Assembly (NCBI GenBank): GCA_013407085.1
Contig: JACCGJ010023077.1
Span: forward strand, 1 to 64,000
DNA length: 64,000 nt
Source of the DNA: Atriophallophorus winterbourni
Lineage: Eukaryota; Platyhelminthes; Trematoda; Plagiorchiida; Microphallidae
Direction of reading: 5' to 3'
Made by a program: the position numbers and the translations under genes. The notes below the pieces were generated by a model. The model was given only the letters and a program-made list of their open reading frames with translations. It did no database searches and was not told the DNA's origin. Shown here piece by piece: positions 1 to 10,342 of this stretch. Each line of letters starts with the position of its first letter. Position 1 is the stretch's first letter.

Positions 1-3000
1 GCGCCACTCTCCTCGGGCGTGTCAAACGTCAACGAGCGCAAATTCGACTCGCCCAATTTGCCCAGCTTCTCATTCATCTCGGCGGTTCGCTGTTCCCCGC
101 GAGCCAGAATAATGTCAATGTCTTCGTCCTTCAAGTCACTGTCTTTGCTTCGGAAGATGTAGTTGGCACCGAATTTGATCATCTCGAGAACATCGCCTTT
201 TTGTAGTTGATTTGCTTTCTGTTCGATTAGACGTCCTGCAAGGCATTAGGAATTATACACGCAATGAGTAAGGAAGAATAATAATAATAAACAAACCAAG
301 CTTTTCGTTCGTGTATGATGGTGCTCTATAGCTCACCTGAGGAGAAAACAGGAATTAGTTAAGCTTGCCGGATTAAAGTTAGAGATAATAATAACGTCCA
401 GTAGCTTGCACGGATGGGCAATCGGAAGCCTTTATGCGTGTGGCGGCAACATCGTTCGTAAATTGATTGGCCAACAGAGTAGGCGAGCTGCATGCTGAAA
501 ACCGCTAGAGTCTCACTACCATTTTATTTCTATTTATCACTCATCTCTGTATAGGCATGGGCAACCTGACAGTATATTAGCACACGTGCAGTCTCTGACG
601 GTGCGGCACTTTGCCTGGATCAGGCTTGCTTTCATTCCATACCCATACCATGGAACAGAGACACGAACGGGCGTATATATGAAAGCACAAGCCTGGATTC
701 AAGCATCATGTACTACAGTTTGATCATTTGCGCGCTGGCTAAGAAAATATCAGATTGTGAGGATCTACACAGGCGCAGAAAGGCGATAATGGCCGAAAGA
801 GTGCAGTGTGCTCAGGCATGCAGCGCATTACCAGCGACAATCCGGAATCTAAAAGCACAGCATAATTGCAACGGAATCCTCAATTCACTGCTCAATTATG
901 CAACACCCGGGGGATAGATATAGCAACCCCATACAAAAATCGTTCATTACTCGCCACTCAAAAATCGGCGTGCAAGAAAACTCACCCTGTTGAATGACCA
1001 AATTGTCCAATCGTAATTTCATTTCCGCGCGCATGATAATGCGCTCTTCCACGGTGTGTTCAGTGATGAGACGAAACACGCGCACGGTCTTTGTCTGTCC
1101 GATACGATGCGCACGATCCATGGCCTGTAAATCCACTTGTGGATTCCAGTCGGAATCGTAGATCACGACAACGTCCGCAGTGGCCAGATTGATGCCGAGA
1201 CCACCAGCTCGAGTCGAAAGCATGAAGATAAATTTCGTGGAATCGGGGCGATTGAAGTCGTCGATGTAGGACTGTGAAAATCAATCGCGGTTAGTGAGGG
1301 AAAGAAGATCAGGAAGTTGAAACATTGGCGGTCATGGCATTAGCAATGGTATCCAAAGTTATAAAGATTAGTAATTATGGTAGTAAGGTATGATGGTATG
1401 AAAGCAAAAGCCTGATCCAGGCAAAGTGCCGTACAGTCAGAGACTACACGTGGGCGAAGATACTGTCAGGTTGCCCAGGCCCAGACAGATATGAGAAAAG
1501 AAAAAGAGAATAGAGATGGTAGGTTGTCATAGCCGGGGGGTGGCAGTGGGGATAAGCTCCAACTGTTTATAAAATGCTCCCATATGGCACGCGTCTCAAA
1601 TAGCCTCTGACAACCAAGTCCAGCTTCTGGTCTGCACGCGTGGCTCCCCGAGCCCGGCGGAAATGCTTCTACCAACAGGAGAAGGGGCGAGAGCGAGGGT
1701 CTGGCGCCGGAAAACCAGTTTGCTTCGGGTAGATGGAGCTCGTTAGCCTGGGAGGGCATTTCATCTAAGGGGAGGAAAACCCTGATTTTAAACCTCCGCT
1801 GCCTTGCGGGATACCCGATCGCGGGAAAGGCTTCGGGAGAAAACCCTGAGGAAAAATCTGGAACGGTTAGTTGGTGCACACCACATCTTTCTAGCAACAC
1901 CCTGCTGCCTTGCAGATCGCACTTGGTTGTGCAAAGGCTAGAGAAGCTGACTCGAACACACGCCGAGTGGTGCTGGGGACGCTGCTTTGTACCCAAATTC
2001 CCAAGAATTTTCATTGAGGCCAGGCATAGATAGTCGTACAAAAATGAGAAAGTAAAGCGTGTTTCAGCATGCAGCTCACTACGGATGGCCAATAAATTTA
2101 GCACGGTGTTAGCCGCACAGCACAGAAGTACTGTACGATTGCACATCCGTGCATTAATTGTGGTAGAGGTAGCAGACAGGCGAAATAGGGTGTTGCACAC
2201 GGTACTTAAGAATGCTATTTGAATAGAAGTGAACTATAACATGTAACGGGCGAGACAAACCGGATGACCAAACAAATCAACTTCGTTGCATGAAACGTAT
2301 GGGTAACCGAAATTTGCAAAACCAACCAACCAACCAACCTGACGATCCTCATGTTTTGTACTGCCATCGAGTCGACAATATTCATGCCCTCGCCAAAGAC
2401 AATAATCCTCGAGAATATCAAGCATACGAGTCATTTGACTGAATATGAGAACGCGAGAGCCTTGTTCTTTCAATCGCGCCAGCAGTTTATCCAACAACAA
2501 CATTTTCCCACAATTATCAATCAAGTGGTGATCTGTCGTGTACGGTGGACCGGGTTCCAGACCGTCGAACAGGTACGGATGGTTGCAGCACTTTCGCAGT
2601 TGCATCAAAATGTTGAGCAAACGCACACGATCCACTTTGTTGCCCACCGTGTTCACAATGTCAATATCTTTCATCAGGATTTTTGTGTACAATTCGCGTT
2701 GCATTTTAGAAAGCCCGATGTAGATTTTGCATTCCTTCTTGGGCGGGAGTTTCTTTTCCACGTCAGCTTTGATTCGTCGCAACAAAAACGGTTTCAACAC
2801 CGCGTGTAACCGTTGTACCAAATTTTGTTCATGTTCCGAGTTCACCTTGAACATGTCATCGAACAATTCTGACGAGGCGAACAACTCGGGCATCAAGAAG
2901 TTCAACAGAGACCACAATTCGTGCAGATTGTTTTGCAACGGGGTCCCGGTGATGAGGAGACGATTTTGTGAACGGAACTGGCGAACGATCTCGGACAATT

Positions 3001-6000
3001 TCGATTTTTCGTTTTTAATGCGATGTGCTTCGTCAATGATCAAATAGATGTAGTGATATTTACGAAGGATACTTTTCTCTTTGATACATAATTCGTACGT
3101 TGTTACGAGAACGTCCCATTCTTTGGGCAGTATCTCATCTTGTATCGTTCGGGCCTATGGAAAGCATTGAAAACGGAGGATGAATTTCAAAACCGCTAAA
3201 GTATGGAGGGTAATCAATAAGTACGCAAAAGATATCAACATCGGAAAAAATGTCATTAGAAATGATCAGGCTTCGTAAACATTGGGACAGAAAAATGAAC
3301 AGGCGTGTAAATGTAATCTACCGTTTGCTGATTGAAACTCTGGTACGATTAGTGCGATTTCTCATACAGAAATTAGTCAAGACCAATCCCATTGTATGTA
3401 TAAAATCGCAAGTCTGATCCGGGAAAAGTGCCTCACAGTCGAAGACTGCACGCGGGCTAAAATAATAACAGGTTGCCCACTCTTAGATATGAGAAATTAA
3501 ACTTTTAATGGTAGTGAGACTACAGCGTGCTTCTGCACGTAGCAAAGTACCGGTTACAAATCAATTCAGCACAGTGTTGGTAGCGCAGTACAGAAGTAGT
3601 GCAAAATTGCACATCCGTGCAAATACCATTACATTTTAGAAAACCTACTGCCCAGAATGAGCCCGAGATTTTACTTCGGTCTCAATTAAATAGTCGCCTC
3701 AAAATTGATACTGGGTAGGGGAAAAGCCTGCAGAATGTTAGCAAATATTAAATTTGTCAAACTATGTTGTTCTCAGTCATACTCCGGGCTTGCAATCGGG
3801 CACACAACAATCGAGGTGTAAGAAAGTCTATCTAGTCTTGATTGAGGGATAGCAGCTACGCGAAAATTATAAGAACTTACCCGTTCCTCCATATCACCAA
3901 CCAATGCGACCGCACGAAGAGTCGGAACCCAGCGTTTCAGTTCATTCATCCAATTCCTAAGTGTCGATTTAGGCACGATGATAATGTTCGGTCCAGGCTT
4001 GTGACGGCAGTGTTTCATGTAGCCCAACATGGAAATTGTTTGTAGAGTTTTACCCAAACCCATTTCATCAGCGAGAATGCCATTTATGTTATTCCGATGC
4101 AGCTGAATCAACCAGTTCAGGCCACGAATCTGATAGTCACGCATTTCACCACCTTTGACGACTGAAAGAGATTAGTGATGAAATCGGGAACTTACAAAAG
4201 GGTGATGTTTCGAAACGTTCAACAGCAACACTAACGTGCTTCGTTTCCGAGAGCAATTCTTCATCTTCCTCGCGTTCAGTGCGTCTGTGTCGATGACTAA
4301 TGGAGACAGATGTCAAATTAGCAGATAACGAACATACTCTCCAGATAAATCCAAGTTTTGTGAGGAAATCGGCTCAGGTGTCGTTACTTTCAAAGGGCTT
4401 GTCAAGTTTTTCGCTTCAGAGCCGCCGACAATTTTGATCTTACTGAAAAGCTCCGCTTTGGCGATAAGGCTGTCCAGCTGTTGTATCTATTTGAAAAAAA
4501 GCAGAAAAAGAAACACCAAACAAGAAATATACCAAAATAAGAATTATAGGTACGAAATTTAGTGGCACTGCGATGCTCACACAGTAGTTAACATTTCGAT
4601 TTATCTTTAGGCAGGCATGTTCACGAACTGTAATGTAGGTCATGGACTGCATTAAATGGAATTCAAGACTTCAACGAACGCAACAGAATCAATAAACATT
4701 TAACTTAACATAGTGCTACCACGTTCTATTTATTTAATCATAAGCAATCAAGAATGCTTTGACACCTTTAAAAATGCTCCCAGATGGTATGCACGGATGA
4801 AATCATAAGCTAAACAATCAGATCGCACTGGGATACCGCCAGCTTTACCAATCCCTAACCGGTATAAGAGAAAAAGCTGTTATGTTCTAGGGTGTTTACA
4901 CATGGCAAATAAATTTAGTTTGGCGTGTCTTGCGCATTGCATTATTACTATATGATTGCACAACAGTTCGAACGTCTCAAACCATATATTACTTGTTACT
5001 GTTGTAACGCAGTCCATGATGGTTGGTCATTTACGGATCAGGGAAAGTGACTGGCGATAAAAACAAATTCATCTCTAGCCCACGAAATCCGTCTAGCTAT
5101 TAGTGACAGCCTATTCAGAACAAACCTTTATTTAATACCCCACTAGCTCGTGAAACTATGTTTAAGATGATAATTCGAAGAAAAATCCGTGGCAAATCCC
5201 TGTAAATAGATAGCTGCAGTGATCCCTTTTCGTTAATTCACTGTTGTCGGGTGGGTTTCACTTTATAGCGCAAACGTCTAGCACTGATGAGGACACTACT
5301 TGTATCGTATTTTAAGACACCTCATAAATGCCATTTAAATTCAATAATCCACCAATGGAACCAACCGCATAAAAGTAAGTAGGCATGAAATCACAAGTTG
5401 AATCCTGGCGAAATGCCGCACAGTCAAAAACTGCACGTGGGGTAAGATACTGTCAGGTTGCCCAAGGCTAGACAGATATGGGAAAGGAAAATAGTAATGA
5501 CAGCGTGTTTTCGCATGCAGCTCACTATCGATGGCCAATCAATTTAGCACGGTGTTAGCTGCACAGCACAAGAGTGCTGCAGCATTGCACGTTCGTGCAA
5601 TGAAACGTGGGTATAGTACGGTATGAAAGCACAAGCCTGATCAAGGCAAAGTGCCGCACAGTCAGAGACTGCACGTGGGCTAAAATACTGTCAGGTTGCC
5701 CAGACAGATATGAGGGAGGAAATAGAAATGGTAGAGAGACTCCAGCGTGTTTCAGCATGCAGCTCACTACCGTTGGCCAAACAATTTAGCCGCACAGCAC
5801 ATAAATGCTGCATGTAGGTAGATACGAACAAGAGTGAATGGTTTTTCATCCTGGTTCAGTGACGAACTTTGAGTGTAAAAACACATGAAGTTGGACCCGA
5901 TAAGTAAGTAAGTTGCCGACTTAGAAGTGACGTGAAATCTTACATTTCATTTATCAAATGTTGAGGGGAGGTACTTGCCGAAACAACTCAATACCGTACA

Positions 6001-6490
6001 AATGATAGCGCACGGTTCCCAGAAATGTTTAAGGACAGCAATGGACCGAGAACAATCAAAAGAGGGTATCGATTGTCTATCTATGAAATCAACTAATGAT
6101 AGCATGTTAGACCGATAACACGAGATAAAAAATGTATGAAACTTTCTATTTCGAATCTTTTGTACGTTATATATATGCGTGTAATAATCGAACACTCGCA
6201 AGTTGCAGTTCTCCCAGAAAGTAGCAACAGTTTTATAAATAGTATATAGACTGTGATTCCTCTAGCGTTGATGAAATCGGTAAAACTAGAAATTTGTTGT
6301 GAGAAAATAATAGCTTCGGATGTAGGTCCTAGTAAGATTATATCCAATAAGGGCACATAGCCCTAAGCACTATAACCTGACAAAGCAATTTTCAGTGCAC
6401 AAAAAGCTAAACATTTCGGTCACGAAAGTTCAATTTGATAATAACAAAGAAACTTACTTGGGTTGTTGCCTGATCATCAGTTTCTGCCAT
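1..6490 (-). CDS. ISWI: ISWI/SMARCA5-type SNF2 chromatin-remodelling ATPase, 5' seven coding exons (3' end outside window)
   Basis: Nuclear ATPase of ISWI nucleosome-sliding complexes. Coding exons (minus strand, in gene order) are 6458-6490, 4338-4486, 4196-4296, 3881-4161, 2339-3154, 986-1271 and 1-235 (open at the edge). All junctions are GT-AG and phases agree, giving about 633 residues. Visible motifs are GLGKT (Walker A, about residues 129-133), DEAH (229-232), [19 protein letters not shown] and [11 protein letters not shown] (about 509-519). The last exon carries the post-helicase stretch [13 protein letters not shown] (here RTAEMNEKL) typical of ISWI, not of CHD or SNF2. The HAND-SANT-SLIDE end lies beyond base 1. 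Introns are 1971, 41, 34, 726, 1067 and 750 nt; the four long ones hold SINE copies. The start at 6490 gives a short N-terminus ([11 protein letters not shown]) joined in phase to the next exon; a missed exon in the 2-kb first intron is possible. Family certain, exon 1 fairly sure. Confidence 0.95.
408..650 (+). repeat. SINE-like repeat S1, copy 1 (ISWI intron 6)
   Basis: Member of a family of about 230 bp found some 18 times in this window. In sense orientation it starts GCACGGATGTGCAATCGTGC, contains GTGAGCTGCATGCTGAAACA and CATATCTGTCTAGGC, and ends CAGGCTTGTGCTTTC followed by a short ATAC/ATCAT-type tail. This copy is diverged. Confidence 0.85.
1390..2152 (-). repeat. SINE-like repeat S1, copy 2, split by the 530-bp repeat R500 (ISWI intron 5)
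   Basis: The S1 halves lie at about 1390-1522 and 2058-2152. The reading of the family consensus breaks after GAGATGGTAG and resumes at CGTGTTTCAGC, with R500 in between. Imperfect flanking repeats (TAATTATGGTAG and TAATTGTGGTAG) look like an old target duplication of the S1 copy. Confidence 0.85.
1523..2057 (-). repeat. R500 repeat, copy 1, inserted inside S1 copy 2
   Basis: About 530 bp that match 45446-45978 over their whole length. Both begin GTTGTCATAGCCGGGG on the plus strand and end near TAGTCGTACAAAA followed by a GTAAA-rich tract. The minus strand of both copies holds a similar reading frame (for example [12 protein letters not shown] and CQRLFET), so the unit may be the 5' region or a non-autonomous relative of a retroposon. 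I do not recognise the family. Confidence 0.75.
2321..2340 (+). repeat. (CCAA)n microsatellite at an ISWI splice donor
   Basis: Five tandem CCAA-type units lie directly at the ISWI exon 5/intron 5 boundary. On the gene strand the donor is CAG|GTTGGTTGGTTGG, so the 5' splice site is the first repeat unit. Confidence 0.8.
3400..3620 (-). repeat. SINE-like repeat S1, copy 3 (ISWI intron 4)
   Basis: Diverged copy ending GCACATCCGTGC on the plus strand. It retains GAGACTACAGCGTGC and AGATATGAG landmarks of the family. Confidence 0.75.
5385..5598 (-). repeat. SINE-like repeat S1, copy 4 (ISWI intron 1)
   Basis: Full-length copy with the family landmarks CTGTCAGGTTGCCCA and CAGCATTGCACGTTCGTGC. 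It lies in direct orientation just before copy 5. Confidence 0.85.
5621..5817 (-). repeat. SINE-like repeat S1, copy 5 (ISWI intron 1)
   Basis: Well-conserved copy beginning GAAAGCACAAGCCTGATC. It lacks a short internal stretch before GCCGCACAGCAC and the last bases, and sits about 20 bp after copy 4 in the same orientation. Confidence 0.85.
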
Positions 6491-6629
6491 TTTTAACAAA
6501 TACAAACGTTAACTGTAAGCAAACCGGTATCGTTAATGCGAACGAAAAATTTAAAAAAGAAATTAAAAAGCATTCTGAAGCAAACAACGAAGCAAAAATG
6601 AGAGAAAACAGTGTTTACACTATAATTGC

Positions 6630-6707
6630 GAGGAAGGCAAAGTGCTGCACAGTCAGAGATCGTGTGTAGGCTAAAATGCCATCAGGTTGAATGGCCTAGA
6701 AAGATGT
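6630..6707 (-). repeat. SINE-like repeat S1, copy 6 (fragment interrupted by copy 7)
   Basis: Partial copy with GGCAAAGTGCTGCACAGTC and a diverged CATCAGGTTG segment. It lies just upstream of the ISWI start and ends where copy 7 was inserted. Confidence 0.65.
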
Positions 6708-6934
6708 GTGGTATGGTATGAAAGCACAAGCATGATCCAGGCAAAGTGCCGCAGAGTCAGAGACTGCATGTCGGCGAAGATAATGTCAGGTTGCTCAGGC
6801 CTAGACAGATATGAGAAAGAAAATTGTATTGAGACTCCAGCGTATTTCAGCATGCAGCTCACTACAGGTGGCCAATCAATTTAGCACGATTTTAGCCGCA
6901 CAGCACAGAAATGCTGCACGATTGCAGATCCGTG
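6708..6934 (-). repeat. SINE-like repeat S1, copy 7, with target-site duplication
   Basis: Full-length copy flanked by CTAGAAAGATGT (6696-6707) and CTAGAGAGATGT (6935-6946), a 12-bp direct repeat with one mismatch. The target is the older copy 6. Confidence 0.85.
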
Positions 6935-6989
6935 CTAGAGAGATGTAATGGAAAATGAGAACAGTAAAGTCGACAGCAATCGATTGGAA

Positions 6990-7834
6990 TATGTTTGGGA
7001 CCGATCGTGTATTCATAATGCAAAGAAATTTGAGTGGAATCGGTTCTGATGCACCTCAAGGATAAGACACGTTTATCTAGCGTCACGAACAGCATCTACA
7101 GAATCAACTGTAAGGACTGTTCGAGTGTTTACATAGGCCAGACTTCCAGGGAAATTCACACTAGAATCGAAGAACACCGAAAGCGTGTACGGAGACAGCC
7201 CCGGGATAAGAGGGAATATCAATCCCTTATTCGTGATTCCGCCTTGGCGGAGCACGTTTTAGATACGGGCCACAGCGTCGATCTAGGCAATGTGGAAATA
7301 TTAAGACGCGGTATTAAACCGTATAGCGAACGCCTACATGCGGAAGCGGTCGAAATTGTGAAGGCAGGTCCACTGGCAGTCAATAAGGTGGATGGGGTAG
7401 AAATCTCCACAATCTGGCGCTCGGCGCTACTGCGACGGTAAATAGTTATTATTCACCTTATACCTACGAGTTAATTAGATTATTGTTTTTCTTCAAAAAT
7501 AGGTTAACCTTAACCCCGTTAGTTATGTACTTTTACGTATGTGGGCAGCTGTGTCAACTGACCTTGACCGTGTTCACTTGTATCGGATTGATTTGGATAC
7601 ACATTGTGAGGAAAATGGACCACTGATCCTGGTCATTCTCACGAGACGTGACACACGGTAAGCGTACTATAGGCTGTGTAGCGGTAAGGTCAAATAAGTG
7701 GTGGTGGGTTGACCGCTACTTAATCATGTTCCCTGTCCTGGCTATCACCCTTAGTCGTACGAAGCTTCTGTGTCAGAAGTGAAACGTTACCCAAAAACTA
7801 CTCTAACCGATTCCACTCAAATTTCTTTGCATTA
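6990..7834 (+). mobile_element. Penelope-like element fragment PLE1 (GIY-YIG endonuclease end) bounded by inverted repeats
   Basis: A PLE remnant lacking the reverse transcriptase. The nuclease frame is 7034-7441. A perfect 30-bp inverted repeat pairs 7016-7045 with 7805-7834. Between the reading frame and the right repeat lies a hairpin (CTTCTG/CAGAAG at 7765-7779) followed directly by GAAACGTTAC at 7781-7790, a layout shared with PLE2. Sequence similar to 6990-7015 also precedes PLE2, so the homologous block starts a little left of the inverted repeat. Confidence 0.8.
7034..7441 (+). CDS. Penelope-like element GIY-YIG endonuclease domain (partial)
   Basis: 135 residues with the PLE-type GIY-YIG nuclease: IYRINCKDC (the Cys pair usual for PLE nucleases), VYIGQTSREIHTRIEEH with the catalytic Tyr/Arg region, and a later GHSVD block. 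In the family this domain is the C-terminal part of the RT-EN protein and nicks the target DNA for insertion. Here the RT part is missing, so the ATG at 7034 is internal to the ancestral protein. The frame is intact to its stop but the element cannot be autonomous. Confidence 0.85.
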   Translation: MESVLMHLKDKTRLSSVTNSIYRINCKDCSSVYIGQTSREIHTRIEEHRKRVRRQPRDKREYQSLIRDSALAEHVLDTGHSVDLGNVEILRRGIKPYSERLHAEAVEIVKAGPLAVNKVDGVEISTIWRSALLRR

Positions 7835-8048
7835 TTAGTAAAGTCAACAGTTCAGTTGAAGAGGTTTGCCCTTTACAGGATACAAGTAGAACAGTTCCAG
7901 CTTTTGTGTATTCTAAGGTGTTATAGTAATAATCGTTTTCATTAAGGAACAGTAAGTCTAGAAACAGGCAATGTACGAGACATGTCCATCGCTCTGACTG
8001 AAACTTAATGTGGCGCCATTGCTTGTGTATAAGACACTTGAAGTTATT

Positions 8049-8260
8049 GCACGGAAGTGCAATCGTGCAGCACTTGTGCTATGCAGCTAACAACAAGCTA
8101 AATTGATTTGCGACTGGCAGTGAGCTGCATGCGAAAAGACGGTGGAGTCTCACTGCCATTGCTATTTTCCCTGTCTAAGCCTTGGCAACCTGACATTATC
8201 TTAGACCACATGCAGTGTATGACTGTGCGGCACTTCCTGGATGAGGTTTGTGATATCATA
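8049..8260 (+). repeat. SINE-like repeat S1, copy 8
   Basis: Complete but diverged copy in sense orientation, from GCACGGAAGTGCAATCGTGC to GGTTTGTGATATCAT. Confidence 0.8.
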
Positions 8261-8420
8261 ATGATGTTCTTCTAGAACGAGTTCAACTGATACAAGGTTA
8301 GATGAACACAGGCATTTTTATAAGAAAAGCTTTAGTCGAGGACGATTTAATGGTATTGTAGTTCATATATAATTATGACGACAAAACCAACGCCATAGCA
8401 CCCCCAGTCTTAGTGATATG

Positions 8421-8652
8421 ATGTATGAAAGCACAAACCTCATCCAGGCAATGTACCGCACAGTCAGAGACTGCATGTAGGCTAAGATACTGTCAGGTTG
8501 CCCAGGCCTAGACAGATATGAGAAAGAAAATAGAAATGGTAGTGAGACTCCAGCGTGTTTCAGCATGCAGCTCACTACCGTTGGCCAATCAATTTAGCAC
8601 GATGTTAGCCGCACAGCACAGAAATGCTGCACGATTGCACATCCGTGCGATA
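8421..8652 (-). repeat. SINE-like repeat S1, copy 9, with target-site duplication
   Basis: One of the best preserved copies. It is flanked by the exact 10-bp direct repeat TAGTGATATG at 8411-8420 and 8653-8662. Confidence 0.9.
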
Positions 8653-8955
8653 TAGTGATATGGCTCAAAATCATGTACAGTGGTGGTTTCCTTTTAAGTA
8701 GCTTCTTGGAGTGTTTGATTAATCTTGCATGTTGTCCAGTGGAGCGGCGAACAAAGCTTGTTACGCTTATAATAATTCACAACACTTATAACGATTCTCA
8801 TTAACGTAACGCTCGGCTTATCTGCTACAAACTGGTGAGCCCCGCACCCGTACTGATTATACTGACCAATTTATTCCCTTAAACCCACTTCTGACGTTGT
8901 TTTCTTTATTATTTTTTCGATCCACTGTAAACACATCCTGTGGTTATTTGAAGCT

Positions 8956-10056
8956 ATGGGCTTATTTTGCCCACTACTTTTTCTTATTTTCATCGATGAT
9001 TTGGCATCCTCGCTTAAGTGTCCCTGCTATATTTTTGCAGACGATGTCAAGTTTATCGGATCGCTGAACGAACAGGATCTTTTTGAGGATATAGAAAAGG
9101 CCATCAAGTGGTCTTCCACGTGGGATCTACCAGTCAACTTCTCCAAAAGCTATCTTCTGTCCAAAGCTGCAGCTGGCTGGACCTGATAACATACTGGAGA
9201 TAACTGGGGTATCAAAAGTCCGGGACTTAGGTATTGCGGTTTCAGCGGACTTTAAATGGGCTGATCAATGTGCAGCTGCTGCACAACGCGCTAGGAACCA
9301 GCTGTTTCGCCTCCGATCAGTTTTATCCTGCAGGTCCCCGGAGGTTTTTATCCCATTGTATAAAGCGATAGTGAGACCTCATCTCGAGTATTGCGTTCAA
9401 GCTTGGTCTCCTTACTTGGAAAAGGACATTGCCACGCTTGAAGGTGTTCAGCGCCTAGCTACTCGTATTATTAAAGGGCAATCTGGGAAGTCGTATGAAC
9501 AACGACTGTTGAGTCTAGATCTCTTCTCGCTAAAAAGAAGGCGACTACGTGGGGATCTGATCGAGACCTTTAAAATCGTTAGAGGCTTGAGTTCTATTGA
9601 TCCGGCTGATATGTATGCTCTTGCGCCAGTGGTAGGTACTCGAGGCCATTCACTGAAACTGGCAAAACAACATGTCAGGTCTAATGCACGTAAGCACTTC
9701 TTTAGCGAAAGGGTAGTGAATCATTGGAACTGTCTGCCCGAAGAGGTAGTTTGTTCTACATCAGTAACGTGCTTCAAAGATAGACTAGACTCGATCTGGC
9801 GCTCTGTGTTTCCCAATTTTTATCCCTAATTTTTTAGTTGTTCTTCAATTTGTCGTTGGAACGCACTAATGTCTCTCCTCACCTATTGGGTGAGGGAGTT
9901 TTTCTTTTGCATTCCAGCCAAAGTCATACCAGAAGAATATTGAACCTACTGTTCGAAGTGGTGGACGCTCTTTTGGCTTACCACCGGGAGTATTCTGGAC
10001 GCTCGATTGGCGACTCTGCCACATATCGTCCTGTGCTAACTGAACTGAACTATTGA
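8956..10056 (+). mobile_element. 5'-truncated CR1-like non-LTR retrotransposon (family A)
   Basis: Starts abruptly inside the reverse transcriptase and reads LLFLIFIDDL and FADDVKFIGS. A 1-nt frame change near 9175 is followed by the thumb and C-terminal region ending at the stop at 9829 (VFPNFYP). The 3' UTR has a hairpin (CTCCTCACC...GGTGAGGGAG near 9875-9900) and ends near 10050 with two TGAAC units. It is the same family as the longer element at 11.6-16 kb on the other strand, and its C-terminus is better preserved there than in that copy. Not functional because the 5' half is absent. Confidence 0.88.
9356..9829 (+). pseudogene. CR1-like reverse transcriptase C-terminal fragment
   Basis: 157 codons of open frame with the family landmarks YKAIVRPHLEYCVQAWSP, LEGVQRLATRIIKGQ and LFSLKRRRLRGDLIETFKI, characteristic of the region after the RT palm in CR1/jockey-type elements. 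It continues the frame of the RT palm fragment at 8956-9186 after a frameshift. Confidence 0.85.
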
Positions 10057-10342
10057 CAATTTGGTTCTTCGACAAATGTACATTTAGCGTACATTAGTAC
10101 ATTAGCTATAGATGTCATTCCTGAACGTGTTTTACACTGCTAGCTTATTTGTTTCGTTGTGCATATATTTATGTCTCTCGTTTATCAATTAAAATCGACG
10201 GGTGTTCAGAAACGCCATATTTCAATTTTTATCGACCAAGTCCGAGCACACGATACTTCATAACCATTCACATACAAATAAAAAGAATTTGAACAAGTGA
10301 TAAACTTGCAGCAGTTACTTAGACATGATCACAATAAAATTA

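Noticed and set aside
1060..1284. Open frames opposite or out of phase with the ISWI exons
   Set aside because: Shadows of the real exons; splice phases fix the ISWI frame.
2351..3047. Long plus-strand frames across ISWI exon 5
   Set aside because: They are antisense to a strongly conserved helicase exon and have no features of their own.
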